Source: Akkermansia muciniphila (GTDB taxonomy: Bacteria; Verrucomicrobiota; Verrucomicrobiia; Verrucomicrobiales; Akkermansiaceae). Taken from it: a stretch of DNA of 64,000 nucleotides. This document shows positions 36,325 to 45,500 of this stretch, one piece after another. The notes beneath the pieces are model-generated. The model had not been told where the DNA came from. It saw nothing but the letters and a program-made list of their open reading frames with translations, and ran no database searches. The position numbers and the translations under genes were made by a program. The DNA lies in assembly GCF_900184965.1 (NCBI RefSeq), contig NZ_FXYA01000215.1, positions 62,001-126,000 of the forward strand. Direction: 5' to 3'. The number at the start of each line of letters is the position of its first letter. Within the stretch, counting starts at the first letter, position 1.

Positions 36325-36350
36325 TAAAAAACAGGAATTTATTTCCTGTT
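36325..36350 (-). terminator. Rho-independent terminator after NYN-domain gene
   Basis: Read on the minus strand, an AACAGGAA/TTCCTGTT 8-bp stem (arms 36330-36337 and 36343-36350) with a 5-base loop is followed by a T-run ending in TTATAC. It lies 49 bases past the stop of the NYN gene. Confidence 0.8.
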
Positions 36351-36398
36351 CCAAGATAGAATCAGATGAATATAGTTATAGAAGATAACTCTATAATT

Positions 36399-37109
36399 TT
36401 ATTTGCATTGATATTTTGTATGCGATTTTTCAAGTTTGTATTTTTCCGGAAAATCCTGAATGAGTTTATAAAATTTGGAATAGTATTCTTTTAAAGAAAA
36501 ATCAGGTTGTTTATTTTTAATATAAGATGATGCCCGAGATAAGGCTACCCATCCTTCTTTTTTGTGCGTTTCAAATGCCTCCTTAAGTAATTTATGAATA
36601 GACTCAGGGATTTTTTTTCGTTTTTCTGATCCAGATTGAGAAGGCTTATTTTGTAGTGTATTATCTATTTTAGAGTCAGCAGTTTTTAATAAAATAAATT
36701 CATTGCAGCTTTTTTTAAAAGCCTCTGGAGTTTTCTTCTCTCCGATACCAATTACATAAACACCATGTTCCCTGACATATAGGGAAACGGGAGTGAAATC
36801 ACAGTCGCTCGAAACAATGGCGAGGGCATCGTAAGATGACTGATACAATAAATCCAAGGCGTCAATAGTCAACGCCATATCCGTCGAGTTTTTTTTAGGA
36901 GTATAATTAAATTGCTGCTCCGCTTTTATGCCAAACCGGTTTAGCGAGTCTTTCCAGTTTTTTAAACTTTCCTTGCTCCAGTCGCCATAGGCTCTTTGAA
37001 TCACAATACGGCCATATGCAGATATTTCCTGAATGACGCTTTCAAGCTTATCCAGAGCGACGTTTTCAGCATCAATCAGAAGGGCCAGTTTTTGAAATTT
37101 TCCCATCAT
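36399..37109 (-). CDS. NYN-domain protein (LabA/DUF88-like) with C-terminal OST-HTH/LOTUS-like domain
   Basis: A 236-residue protein. The PIN-like NYN domain shows ALLIDAENVALDKLESVIQE near the N-terminus, AYGDWSKESLKNW, MALTIDALDLLY and VSSDCDFTPVSLYVREHG, giving the acidic residues of a metal-dependent RNase. The C-terminal ~75 residues (IPESIHKLLKEAFETHKKEG through KEYYSKFYKLIQDFP) look like an OST-HTH/LOTUS RNA-binding domain. The gene is much more AT-rich than its neighbours, suggesting transfer. The TTG at 37124 could start it, but the ATG at 37107-37109 has AAGGA six bases upstream. It is probably an RNA-targeting enzyme; the target is unknown. Confidence 0.8.
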   Translation of the reverse strand: MMGKFQKLALLIDAENVALDKLESVIQEISAYGRIVIQRAYGDWSKESLKNWKDSLNRFGIKAEQQFNYTPKKNSTDMALTIDALDLLYQSSYDALAIVSSDCDFTPVSLYVREHGVYVIGIGEKKTPEAFKKSCNEFILLKTADSKIDNTLQNKPSQSGSEKRKKIPESIHKLLKEAFETHKKEGWVALSRASSYIKNKQPDFSLKEYYSKFYKLIQDFPEKYKLEKSHTKYQCK

Positions 37110-37142
37110 GTTTTCCTTATCCAAGTGAGGAGTGTCTTCTAA

Positions 37143-37781
37143 TTATTTCTCAATGGACAGGAATAATGTCAATTCCTTTATGCTGGGAAAAACCTTTGAG
37201 GGATTGGCTTTTTTCAATCCGCTGACGTCTGCGGTCGTTGCCCAGGCGGCGGACAGGCAGGTCACCCCCGCTTTGTTGCAGGCGGCCACATCTGAAACCG
37301 CATCCCCGATATAGTAAAATTCGTCTTTGTTCAAGTGGAAGTCATGCAGAAGCTCTTCAATGGCTTCTGCTTTATTGGGCCTGTCTTCCGCTCCGGTTTT
37401 GACGGAACAGAACAAATCTTGCATGCCGAATTGCTCAAGCGTAATGCGGCAGCTTTTGTCTCCCTTTCCGGTAATCAGGGCGACAAGCACGCCAGCCTTT
37501 TGCAGGGTTTCTATCAATTCGCGTATGCCTTCATACGGAGCCGGGCATGATTGATGCATTTTTTCATAAACCGGGTAGAAATCATGGAGAGCTTCCCGCC
37601 ATTTTTCTCCGGCGACTTTCTTGATCATTCCTACTTCATTCAGGCCGAAAGTCTGCGTGATTTCCCGTTCGCTCAGCGTGTGGCCGGCGTAGGGAGAAAC
37701 CGCTTTTTCAAATGCCCTGATGCACATGGGGACCGTGTCCCCTATGGTTCCGTCCAGATCAAAAGCGATCAGCTTGATCAT
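37143..37781 (-). CDS. HAD-superfamily phosphatase, phosphoglycolate phosphatase-like
   Basis: A 212-residue cytoplasmic hydrolase. Motif I is IAFDLDGTIGDT (nucleophile Asp8, Asp10), motif II VALITGKGDKS, and motifs III/IV are K at RPNKAEAIEEL and YIGDAVSDVAACNKAG. The helical cap domain sits between motifs I and II (subfamily IA). It may act on phosphoglycolate or another small sugar phosphate. Its ATG overlaps the stop of the upstream acetyltransferase gene by 4 bases, indicating co-translation. ATG at 37779-37781. Confidence 0.85.
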   Translation of the reverse strand: MIKLIAFDLDGTIGDTVPMCIRAFEKAVSPYAGHTLSEREITQTFGLNEVGMIKKVAGEKWREALHDFYPVYEKMHQSCPAPYEGIRELIETLQKAGVLVALITGKGDKSCRITLEQFGMQDLFCSVKTGAEDRPNKAEAIEELLHDFHLNKDEFYYIGDAVSDVAACNKAGVTCLSAAWATTADVSGLKKANPSKVFPSIKELTLFLSIEK

Positions 37782-38380
37782 TGTTCCCGACTTCCGTTGA
37801 TTTTACGAATAACCTTGCAGGGGTTCCCCGCCGCCAGGCTGTCGGGAGGAATATTTTTGGTAACCACGCTGCCGGCGCCGATGACGCTTCCTTTTCCGAT
37901 GGTAATTCCGGGCAGGATAATGACGCCGCCGCCGATCCAGCAGCCGTCTTCTATTGTTACCGGAAGAGCATAGGTATGGCGGATGTATTCAATTCCTTCA
38001 TCCGTTTCCACGGGAGTGAGACGTTCATTCAGATCAATGGGGTGCGTAGCGGTGTAAATCTGTACGTTGGGGGCGATCAGCACATTGTTGCCAATGGTGA
38101 TCCTGTTGCAGTCCACGAACGTGCAGCCCGTATTGACGGTGACGTTGTTCCCGATATGGATGTTGCGGCCGTAATCGCAGATGAAGGAATGGCCGATGGA
38201 GACCTTGGCGCCGACGCTGCCCAGCATTTCCTTGAGCACCTGGCGCTTTTCCTCCTTATGGTCGTAAGGCAGGGAATTGTATTTCATCAGGAGCCGGTGC
38301 GTCTTGTTTTTGAATTCCAGAAACACCTTGTCATGGCAGTCGTACCATTCGCCCGCCATGCATTTTTCCAGTTCAGTCAT
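37778..38380 (-). CDS. Sugar O-acetyltransferase, maltose/galactoside acetyltransferase family
   Basis: A 200-residue hexapeptide-repeat enzyme. The N-terminal Mac domain has MAGEWYDCHDKVFLEFKNKT, then the left-handed beta-helix GHSFICDYGRNIHIGNNVTV and NVQIYTATHPIDLNER with the catalytic His expected in T-A-T-H-P. PVTIEDGCWIGGGVIILPGI and GSVVTKNIPPDSLAAGNP complete the acetyl-CoA site. It acetylates sugars in the cytoplasm, possibly as detoxification. Co-translated with the HAD phosphatase through a 4-base overlap. Confidence 0.9.
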   Translation of the reverse strand: MTELEKCMAGEWYDCHDKVFLEFKNKTHRLLMKYNSLPYDHKEEKRQVLKEMLGSVGAKVSIGHSFICDYGRNIHIGNNVTVNTGCTFVDCNRITIGNNVLIAPNVQIYTATHPIDLNERLTPVETDEGIEYIRHTYALPVTIEDGCWIGGGVIILPGITIGKGSVIGAGSVVTKNIPPDSLAAGNPCKVIRKINGSREQ

Positions 38381-38426
38381 TATTTTCTCCTTTCTTGATT
38401 TTTGTTACCGGAGAGGAGGAGCGGAG

Positions 38427-38457
38427 GCACCCTGCTGAACGGCCGTCAACAGGGTGC
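38427..38457 (-). terminator. Strong hairpin at the end of guaA
   Basis: GCACCCTG and CAGGGTGC arms extended to about 15 pairs (with one mismatch and one bulged A) around GGCC. No T-run follows on the minus strand, so termination is inferred from position just after the guaA stop at 38465. Confidence 0.45.
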
Positions 38458-38464
38458 GGAAGCT

Positions 38465-39988
38465 TTACTCCCACTCAATGGAAGCCGGGGGCTTGGTGGA
38501 AATGTCGTAAAGGACGCGGTTGATGCCCTTTACTTCATTGAGGATGCGGTTGCTGGTTTCCCTCAGCAGGGCCGGGGGGAGTTCCACCCAGTCCGCCGTC
38601 ATGGCGTCTTCCGACACGATGGCGCGCAGGTTGGTGGCCCATTCATAGGAGCGTTCGTCCCCCTTCACACCCACCGTTTTTACGGGAATGAGGCCGGCGT
38701 AGGCCTGCCAGACTTTGTCGTACCAACCGTATTTCTTCAGGTTGCCGATGAAGATGGCATCGCATTCCCGGATGATGTCCAGGCGTTCTTTGGTGACCAC
38801 GCCGGGGCAGCGCACGGCCAGGCCGGGACCGGGGAAGGGGTGGCGCCACAGAATATCATGCGGGATGCCCATGGAGGCGCCCAGTTCCCGCACCTCGTCC
38901 TTGAACAGTTCCGCCAGGGGTTCCAGTACTTTCCCCTGCGCCTGGAGTTCCAGCACGCGTTCCACGCGATTGTGGTGGGTCTTGATGACGGAGGCCTTGG
39001 ATTTGGCGTTGGAGGCGCTTTCGATCACGTCCGGGTACAGGGTGCCCTGGGCGAGCATTTCCGCGTTTCCCACGGCATCCCAGAAAACGTCGATGAACAG
39101 GCCTCCGATGATACGGCGTTTCTTTTCCGGATCGCTTTCTCCGTCCAGAGCCGCCAGGAAGCGTTCGGAGGCGTCCACCGTTTCAATTTCCACGTTCATG
39201 CGGGCGAAATTGGCCCGCACTTCCTCCGCCTCGTTTTTGCGGAGCAGGCCGTTATCCACAAAGATGGCGCGCATGTTCACGCCCGCTTCATGCAGCAGAA
39301 CGGCCAGCACGGTGCTGTCTACGCCGCCGGAGACGCCACAGACCACCTGCTTGTCGCCCACGCGCTCCCGGATTTCCCGGATGAGTTCCCTTTTAAAGTC
39401 TCCGATGTCGAATTTTTTGAGGTTGGCCGCGCAGGAAAGGAAGTTGCGCAGGATTGTGCGCCCTTCATGGGAATGGGTCACTTCCGGATGAAACTGGATG
39501 CCGAAGGTGGTTTCTCCCCATTGGAGGGAGACAGGGACGCCTTCCGCATTGCGGGCGATGACGCGGCAGCCTTCCGCCAGATGGTCCACCGTGTCCGAAT
39601 GGCTCATCCATACCTGGGAGGAGGGGGACATGTCCCGGTACAGGCCCGCGCAGGTTTCCGGCAGCAGGGCGGCGGGGCCGTATTCCCGCTTGTTGCTGGC
39701 TTTTACGGTGCCGCCGTGCTTGATGTTCAGCAGCTGCATGCCGTAGCACACGCCCAGGACGGGGACATTCAGGCTCTGGAGCCATTCAAAGTCAATGTCC
39801 GGGGCGTCCGCGTCCGTGGTGCTTTTGGGGCCGCCGGAAAGGATGACGGCGCCGGGTTCGTGAATCTGGTCCAAGTCTTCCAGCGCATACAGCTTGGCCA
39901 TGTAGCCCAGTTCGCGCACGCGGCGCACGATGAGCTGGGTGTATTGGGAGCCGAAGTCAATGACGGCTACGAGGTGCTTGTCGTCCAT
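38465..39988 (-). CDS. guaA: GMP synthase (glutamine-hydrolysing)
   Basis: A 507-residue cytoplasmic enzyme converting XMP to GMP. The class I glutaminase domain comes first (VAVIDFGSQYTQLIVRRVRE, nucleophile Cys in VLGVCYGMQLL, His in GIQFHPEVTHS). The ATP-pyrophosphatase domain follows with SGGVDSTVLAVLLHEAG, and the dimerisation domain has PFPGPGLAVRCPG and ends SIEWE. Full length. guaB lies immediately upstream with a 12-base gap, giving a guaB-guaA operon for guanine nucleotide synthesis. Confidence 0.97.
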   Translation of the reverse strand: MDDKHLVAVIDFGSQYTQLIVRRVRELGYMAKLYALEDLDQIHEPGAVILSGGPKSTTDADAPDIDFEWLQSLNVPVLGVCYGMQLLNIKHGGTVKASNKREYGPAALLPETCAGLYRDMSPSSQVWMSHSDTVDHLAEGCRVIARNAEGVPVSLQWGETTFGIQFHPEVTHSHEGRTILRNFLSCAANLKKFDIGDFKRELIREIRERVGDKQVVCGVSGGVDSTVLAVLLHEAGVNMRAIFVDNGLLRKNEAEEVRANFARMNVEIETVDASERFLAALDGESDPEKKRRIIGGLFIDVFWDAVGNAEMLAQGTLYPDVIESASNAKSKASVIKTHHNRVERVLELQAQGKVLEPLAELFKDEVRELGASMGIPHDILWRHPFPGPGLAVRCPGVVTKERLDIIRECDAIFIGNLKKYGWYDKVWQAYAGLIPVKTVGVKGDERSYEWATNLRAIVSEDAMTADWVELPPALLRETSNRILNEVKGINRVLYDISTKPPASIEWE

Positions 39989-40000
39989 GTGGGAGAGGAG

Positions 40001-41452
40001 TTAACAGGAATAATTGACGGGTTCTTCCGTGATGGTGATATCGTGGGGATGGCTTTCTTTCAGGCCGCCAGAGGTGATTTGAACAAACCGGGCCTTGTCC
40101 CGAAGTTCCTCCAGGTTGTGCGCGCCCAGGTAGCCCATGCCGGAGCGCAGGCCGCCCATGAGCTGGAATACCACGTCCGCCAGCATGCCCTTGTACGGAA
40201 CGCGTGCTTCCACGCCTTCCGCAACGAGCTTGCCGGAGCTGTTCTGCCCGTAGCGGTCGCCGGAGCCGCGGCGCATGGCTCCCAGGGAGCCCATGCCGCG
40301 ATACTGCTTGAAGTGGCGGCCCTGGTAATGAACCACCTTGCCGGGGCTTTCTTCCGTACCTGCCAGCAGTCCGCCCAGCATCACCAGGTCGGCGCCGGCG
40401 GCCAGGGCTTTCACAATGTCCCCGGAATAGCGGATACCGCCGTCCGCAATGACGGTGACGCCCGCGGGACGCGCCACGGAGGCTACCTCCTGAATGGCGG
40501 TGAATTGGGGCATGCCCACGCCGGAGATGACGCGGGTGGTGCAAATGGAGCCGGGGCCCACGCCCACCTTGATGGCCTGCACGCCCGCCTTGATGAGGTC
40601 GGCCGCTCCTTCCGCCGTAACCACGTTGCCGGCTACGATGGGACGGTCCGTCAGCTTGCGGAGGTTGGAAACCACGTCCATTACGCGGGTCGTGTGTCCT
40701 GTGGCGGCGTCAATGAACAGGGCGTCCGCTCCGGCGGAAATCAGGGCTTTGGCGCGGTCCAGATAATCGGGGCCCACACCCACGGCGGCGCCGCAGCGCA
40801 GGTGGCCGTGTTCATCCTTGGAAGCGTCTGCAAACATGGCGCGCTTCTGGATGTCCGTTTCCGTGATGAGGCCGGCCAGCACACCGTGTTCATCCACCAG
40901 GGGAAGCTTTTCAATGCGGTGGGTGTAAAGGATGTGGCGCGCTTCCTCAATGGTCGTGGTGGGAGCCGCCGTAATCAGGCGGGGAAGGGGAGTCATGACG
41001 TCCTCGACCCGGACATTCTGGTAATCGTCCACGCCGCGCATGTCGCGGCCGGTGATGATGCCTTCCAGCTTGCGGTTGGCATCCACGACGGGGAAGCCGG
41101 AATAGCCTTGGTCCATCATGATCTGGTGGACTTCTTCCAGCGTCATGTCCTTGTTGACCGTGACGGGGTTCGGGATGACCGCGTTTTCAAAACGCTTCAC
41201 GCGGGAAACCATGGCCGCTTGGATGTCAATGGGGTTGTTGCGGTGGATGACGGCCAGGCCGCCTTCCCGCGCCAGGGCAATCGCCAGTTCCGATTCGGAA
41301 ACGGTATCCATGGCCGCGGACAACACGGGGATTTTCATGTCAAAGCCGGGAACAAGCTGGGAACTGATGTCCGCGTCGCCGGGAAGAATCGCGCTCAGGC
41401 GGGGCAGCAGGAGCACGTCATCAAAACTTAATCCAAGAGGGAAATCTGCCAT
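40001..41452 (-). CDS. guaB: IMP dehydrogenase
   Basis: A 483-residue cytoplasmic TIM-barrel enzyme oxidising IMP to XMP with NAD. The N-terminus [20 protein letters not shown] is typical. A tandem CBS (Bateman) insert occupies ~90-200 ([36 protein letters not shown]). The catalytic loop [17 protein letters not shown] contains the active-site Cys, and [16 protein letters not shown] is the flap region. First gene of the guaB-guaA operon, divergent from the tyrosine phosphatase gene. Confidence 0.97.
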   Translation of the reverse strand: MADFPLGLSFDDVLLLPRLSAILPGDADISSQLVPGFDMKIPVLSAAMDTVSESELAIALAREGGLAVIHRNNPIDIQAAMVSRVKRFENAVIPNPVTVNKDMTLEEVHQIMMDQGYSGFPVVDANRKLEGIITGRDMRGVDDYQNVRVEDVMTPLPRLITAAPTTTIEEARHILYTHRIEKLPLVDEHGVLAGLITETDIQKRAMFADASKDEHGHLRCGAAVGVGPDYLDRAKALISAGADALFIDAATGHTTRVMDVVSNLRKLTDRPIVAGNVVTAEGAADLIKAGVQAIKVGVGPGSICTTRVISGVGMPQFTAIQEVASVARPAGVTVIADGGIRYSGDIVKALAAGADLVMLGGLLAGTEESPGKVVHYQGRHFKQYRGMGSLGAMRRGSGDRYGQNSSGKLVAEGVEARVPYKGMLADVVFQLMGGLRSGMGYLGAHNLEELRDKARFVQITSGGLKESHPHDITITEEPVNYSC

Positions 41453-41631
41453 GCGATAATCTACAGCCGGACATCCTCTGACGCAAGCCGAAACACAGGA
41501 GAATCTTATTTTTGAATGAGCGGCGCAGTTTCTTTCTCTGCCTCATGCCATATCCGCGGGCGTTTCCGTTACCCGTGCAGAAACTCTTCCCTCTTGAAAT
41601 GGGGAGGCCGCCTGCCTATCCTGAAAAAGAA

Positions 41632-42135
41632 ATGACGTCCATGAATGCTCCCGAACCTTACCGAGTCCTGTTTGTCTGTCTGGGCAACATCTGCCGCTCT
41701 CCTGCCGCGGAAATCATTTTCAAAAAAATGGTCGCAGAACAGGGTCTGGAACATTTGATTGAGAGCGATTCCGCCGGAATGATCGGTTACCATCGGGGCT
41801 GCCCTCCGGATAGCCGGATGCTGACGGCTCTGAAAAAATACGGATATGAAGATCTGGGGCTTAAGTCGCGCCCCGTGCGGAAAGAGGATTTGGAACAATT
41901 TGACCTGATTGTGGGAATGGACCGTGAAAATCTGCGGGATTTGAAACGGTTGGATAAAAAGGGACAGTGGGCAGGCAAGATAGCGCCCATGTGTTTTTTC
42001 ACGACTCGTTTTCCGGATGAGGAAGTGCCGGATCCCTATTATGGGGGGCAGGAAGGCTTTGAATATGTGGTAAAACTGCTTCAGGACGGTTGCGGCAATC
42101 TGCTGGAGCGTTTGAAGGAGCAGCTTTCCTTGTAA
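41632..42135 (+). CDS. Low-molecular-weight protein tyrosine phosphatase
   Basis: A 167-residue cytoplasmic phosphatase. The P-loop VLFVCLGNICRSP gives Cx5R with Cys16 and Arg22; the general acid Asp is in EVPDPYYGGQEGFEYV. The frame opens on TTG at 41512, but the conserved domain starts only after the ATGs at 41632 and 41641. Such enzymes act on protein tyrosines, often tyrosine kinases of polysaccharide export, or on arginine phosphate. No partner kinase is in the window. Confidence 0.9.
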   Translation: MTSMNAPEPYRVLFVCLGNICRSPAAEIIFKKMVAEQGLEHLIESDSAGMIGYHRGCPPDSRMLTALKKYGYEDLGLKSRPVRKEDLEQFDLIVGMDRENLRDLKRLDKKGQWAGKIAPMCFFTTRFPDEEVPDPYYGGQEGFEYVVKLLQDGCGNLLERLKEQLSL

Positions 42136-42589
42136 AATTCAGGTGTGGAGGCTCGGGAAGTGGTAGTTTATCCTGCTTTCTTTCCATTCAGACATGCCGG
42201 GGTTGCTGAACATGCCCGAAGGCGATAACCGTTTTTATGGATTTTGGATTTCTTTTCCAATTCGGGGAGATCATGCTTTTTTCGTTGAAGAGTTCATGAA
42301 TCCATGTTAAATGGAAAATTGCTGTGTTTCATGGCGCGCAGTTAAAGGCCATTTGGATATGTTGCTTCCGGAATTCTCCATATGGGCCAGAGTTTTCCAT
42401 TCGGAAGCGCAGAGAAGAAATTTTTACCATTTATTGAACCACGGCTGAGGCCAGGAGGCATCCCGTGTTGGACGTGTTGAAACAGGAGGTTTTTTTGTTA
42501 TGGATAAGGAACGGATAAAAATTATTGCAGTTTTTCCAAGATTGGGATGATGCAATGTTTGCGTTTCAATAGCTAATCCGATTCAAACC
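42136..42589. other. Intergenic stretch upstream of the Rhs island
   Basis: About 450 bases, more AT-rich than the flanking housekeeping genes, with no ORF that I can support, no tRNA or attachment site recognised, and no clear promoter hexamers. It marks the left edge of the polymorphic-toxin island and should contain the Rhs promoter. Confidence 0.4.
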
Positions 42590-45500
42590 ATGAAAGAACA
42601 ATCCTTTGATAACGATGTCAATTCCCTGACGGGCATGAGCAATTCCAATAGCGGAGCTCCCTCCGCGATCGACGAACAAGCGCCAACGGACGCTTTTGAA
42701 AGAAGCTGGGACTGGGATTTTGAAGTCAGGGAGCTGGGGCCTGATGAAACGGCCGAATGCAAGGTGACCATGGGCGCCGACGATCTGGCTAACTTGACCG
42801 TGGATGGAGAAGAACGGCTGGACATCGGTCCGCGCGGACAGTACGGAGGCGGCAGCTACGAGCCGCAGACGGCTTCTTTCAGCATTGAGCCCGGAATGCA
42901 TCGGGCGCATGTGGACTATAGCAATATTTCCATTCCCAATGCCAATAACAACATGGCCAAATTCACCTTTGACCTGAAGGTGGAAATTACCAACAGGCAA
43001 ACGGGTTCTTCTTCCTCCTATGTGCCCCCGGAGGCGGAAACGGAGCCAGTGGACAACAACGACGAGGGCGACGATGATCCATGCGGAGGCTCCAGCAGCG
43101 GAAGTAGCAGTTCTCCCAACAGCAGTTCCAGCAATCCGTGCCCGAATGGCGACAACGGCGGGGATGAGGATGAGACTGATCCGGACAATCCCTTTTCCCC
43201 GGATGACTGCATGGACAACCGGGGCGGTTCCCCCAGCGCGTCTGTCGTGCGCAGCCTAGTTTCCTCCGCCTCCGCCTATGGAAAGTTCTCTTCCGCAGGC
43301 AAACGGGTAACTGCCCAGACGCGGAAAACCAGCATGGTATGGCGCACCAGCTTCGGTTCCTTCCGCGGTATGGAAGGCGTGCCGTACGGGATGCTGGAAA
43401 TTGTGGCTTATCACTTCTCTTCCAGGTTGTGGACGCCCGCAGCCCTGCAATACCTGCATCCCATGGCCAGCTGTATTCTGCCCCCTTCCGGTCGGGAGCT
43501 GGGGGCTGACATGGCATTCCAGATCCGGAACGGAGGCACCCGCGCCAACTATTACTGCTATGCCGGCGCGGCCAGTGCAGGCTCCATCGGCGGCTCGCGG
43601 AAAAGGACGGGTTCCGTTTCCATGGCGTATGCTGCGGCAGAGGGGCGTGCCGTCTCGGCTTCCGCCAGCGCGGCGGAAATGAGGGTCAGCAACGCCAGGG
43701 GCAATACAGTCATCTACGGCGGTTCTTCCGTTTCCGCTTTGGGCGCGGCCTCCGGCTACCGGACCAAGCTGGGTTCTTCATGGACGGCTCAGGATTTTGC
43801 CAATTACCTAGACATCGTCCGAAGCGCGGATGATGTCATCCGCCAGGTCTGGAATCTGTGGGACGGTCTGGCCAATATTGAGAACGTGACGGATACGGGC
43901 TATGTGATCGCCTTTTATCTGCCCGAGCAGGTGGGGGCCAAAAACGTCTCCACCGGTCTTTACGCCGTTACGGGGGCGCCTTTTAAAACCTTCACCATTG
44001 AGGGCAATGCGGAGACCGGCAAGCTCACCGTCACGGAGCAGGCGGAAGGGCGCGCGCCTTACGTCATCCGCTACTGGCAGGGAACGGGAGGGGCCTGGTG
44101 CATGTCCCAGGGGGAAGGGGAAGACGCGATTTACACGATCCGTGAAAGGCAGGAGGGTTCTTCGGGGATTTGGAAGCTCTTCACTACCGTGCAGCGCGGG
44201 GAAAACGGCGCTCCTATTTCCCGGGTGTGCGAAACCTATGAACAGGGCCGCAGCGGCAACCTGTGCACCAGCCGTATTGAGGCTTATGGAACCGACTATG
44301 CCCGTGAAACGACTTACGCTTATAACGCCGCGGGCAAACTGATCCGGGAGACGGCCCCCGACGGAAGCGAAAAGACCTGGTCCTACGACGCCTTCGGGCG
44401 TGAAACCGTCCGGATGGAACCCTGGGCGGGCGGGGGAAGGAAGGGCACCTACACCTATTACCGCTGCTCCGACCATGCCGATCCGGATATTGCGCACCAG
44501 TACGTGGTGCTCACTATAAACGCCGCACGGCTGACGGATACGCATTACGCCTATACGGAAGCCAACCATGTGCGCCATGTGGAAAAACGCACCACGGCGT
44601 TGGGCGCGGAGGGAGAGCAGCTGGAAGTGACGGAAACGTGGCTGCCGGCGGCGCCTAACGAATACGCCCGGGGGAGGCTGAAGATGAAGCAGTCCGCCAA
44701 CGGCGTGCAGACGGTCTATGGCTATGAGGCGGCCAGCCAGTACGGCGCCCTCTACAGGGAGACCAGGGAAACGCAGATAGCGGGGCAGGCCGTGCCGGGG
44801 CACAGTACGAGGAAAGTCACGTACGTTTCCGCTCACGGAAATAACACGCGCGTTGAGAAATACGCCTTGCTGACGGATGGAACCTGGGCGCTGACGGATA
44901 CGGCGGATTACGAATACGACAGGGAAAACCGGTGGATTAAGCGTACGCGCGGCAACGGCAGGGTGACGGAACGGGAGATGATGTGCTGCGGCCCCTTGTG
45001 GGAAAAGGATGAAGACGGCATCATGACTACTTACTCCTACAATACGGCGCGCCAGCTGGTGGAAGTCAGCCGGTCGGAAGTCACGGACGGAGAAACAATC
45101 GTCACGCCTGAAACCATCGTCAGCTACACTCGGGACGCCTTCGGCAGAATCCTGCAAACGCGCCGGGACGTCGGCCCTATGACGACGACGGAAAGCAGGG
45201 CTTACGATTTGCTGGGGCAGCTGGTGCAGGAAACGGACGTGTTAGGAAGGAGCAATACGCATGCCTACAGTGCGGACGGCCTGACGGAAACCGTCACCAC
45301 GCCGACGGGCGCGACGCTCGTCACTATCCGCCATGCGGACGGGACTGTGCTGGAGCAGAGCGGCACGGGGCAGAGGCATCTCCTCTACCGTACGGAATAC
45401 TCCGCGGAAGGCGTGGTCCGTTCCACGCTGCTTCCCCGGGCGGAGAGAGAACCGGCGCTGGTGGAACAAACCGTCACGGACGGCAGGGGCAACATGGTGC

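Noticed and set aside
38402-41431. A 1009-codon open frame on the plus strand opposite guaA and guaB
   Set aside because: It mirrors the codon structure of two certain genes on the other strand and has no recognisable domain; GC-rich genes often leave such antisense frames.
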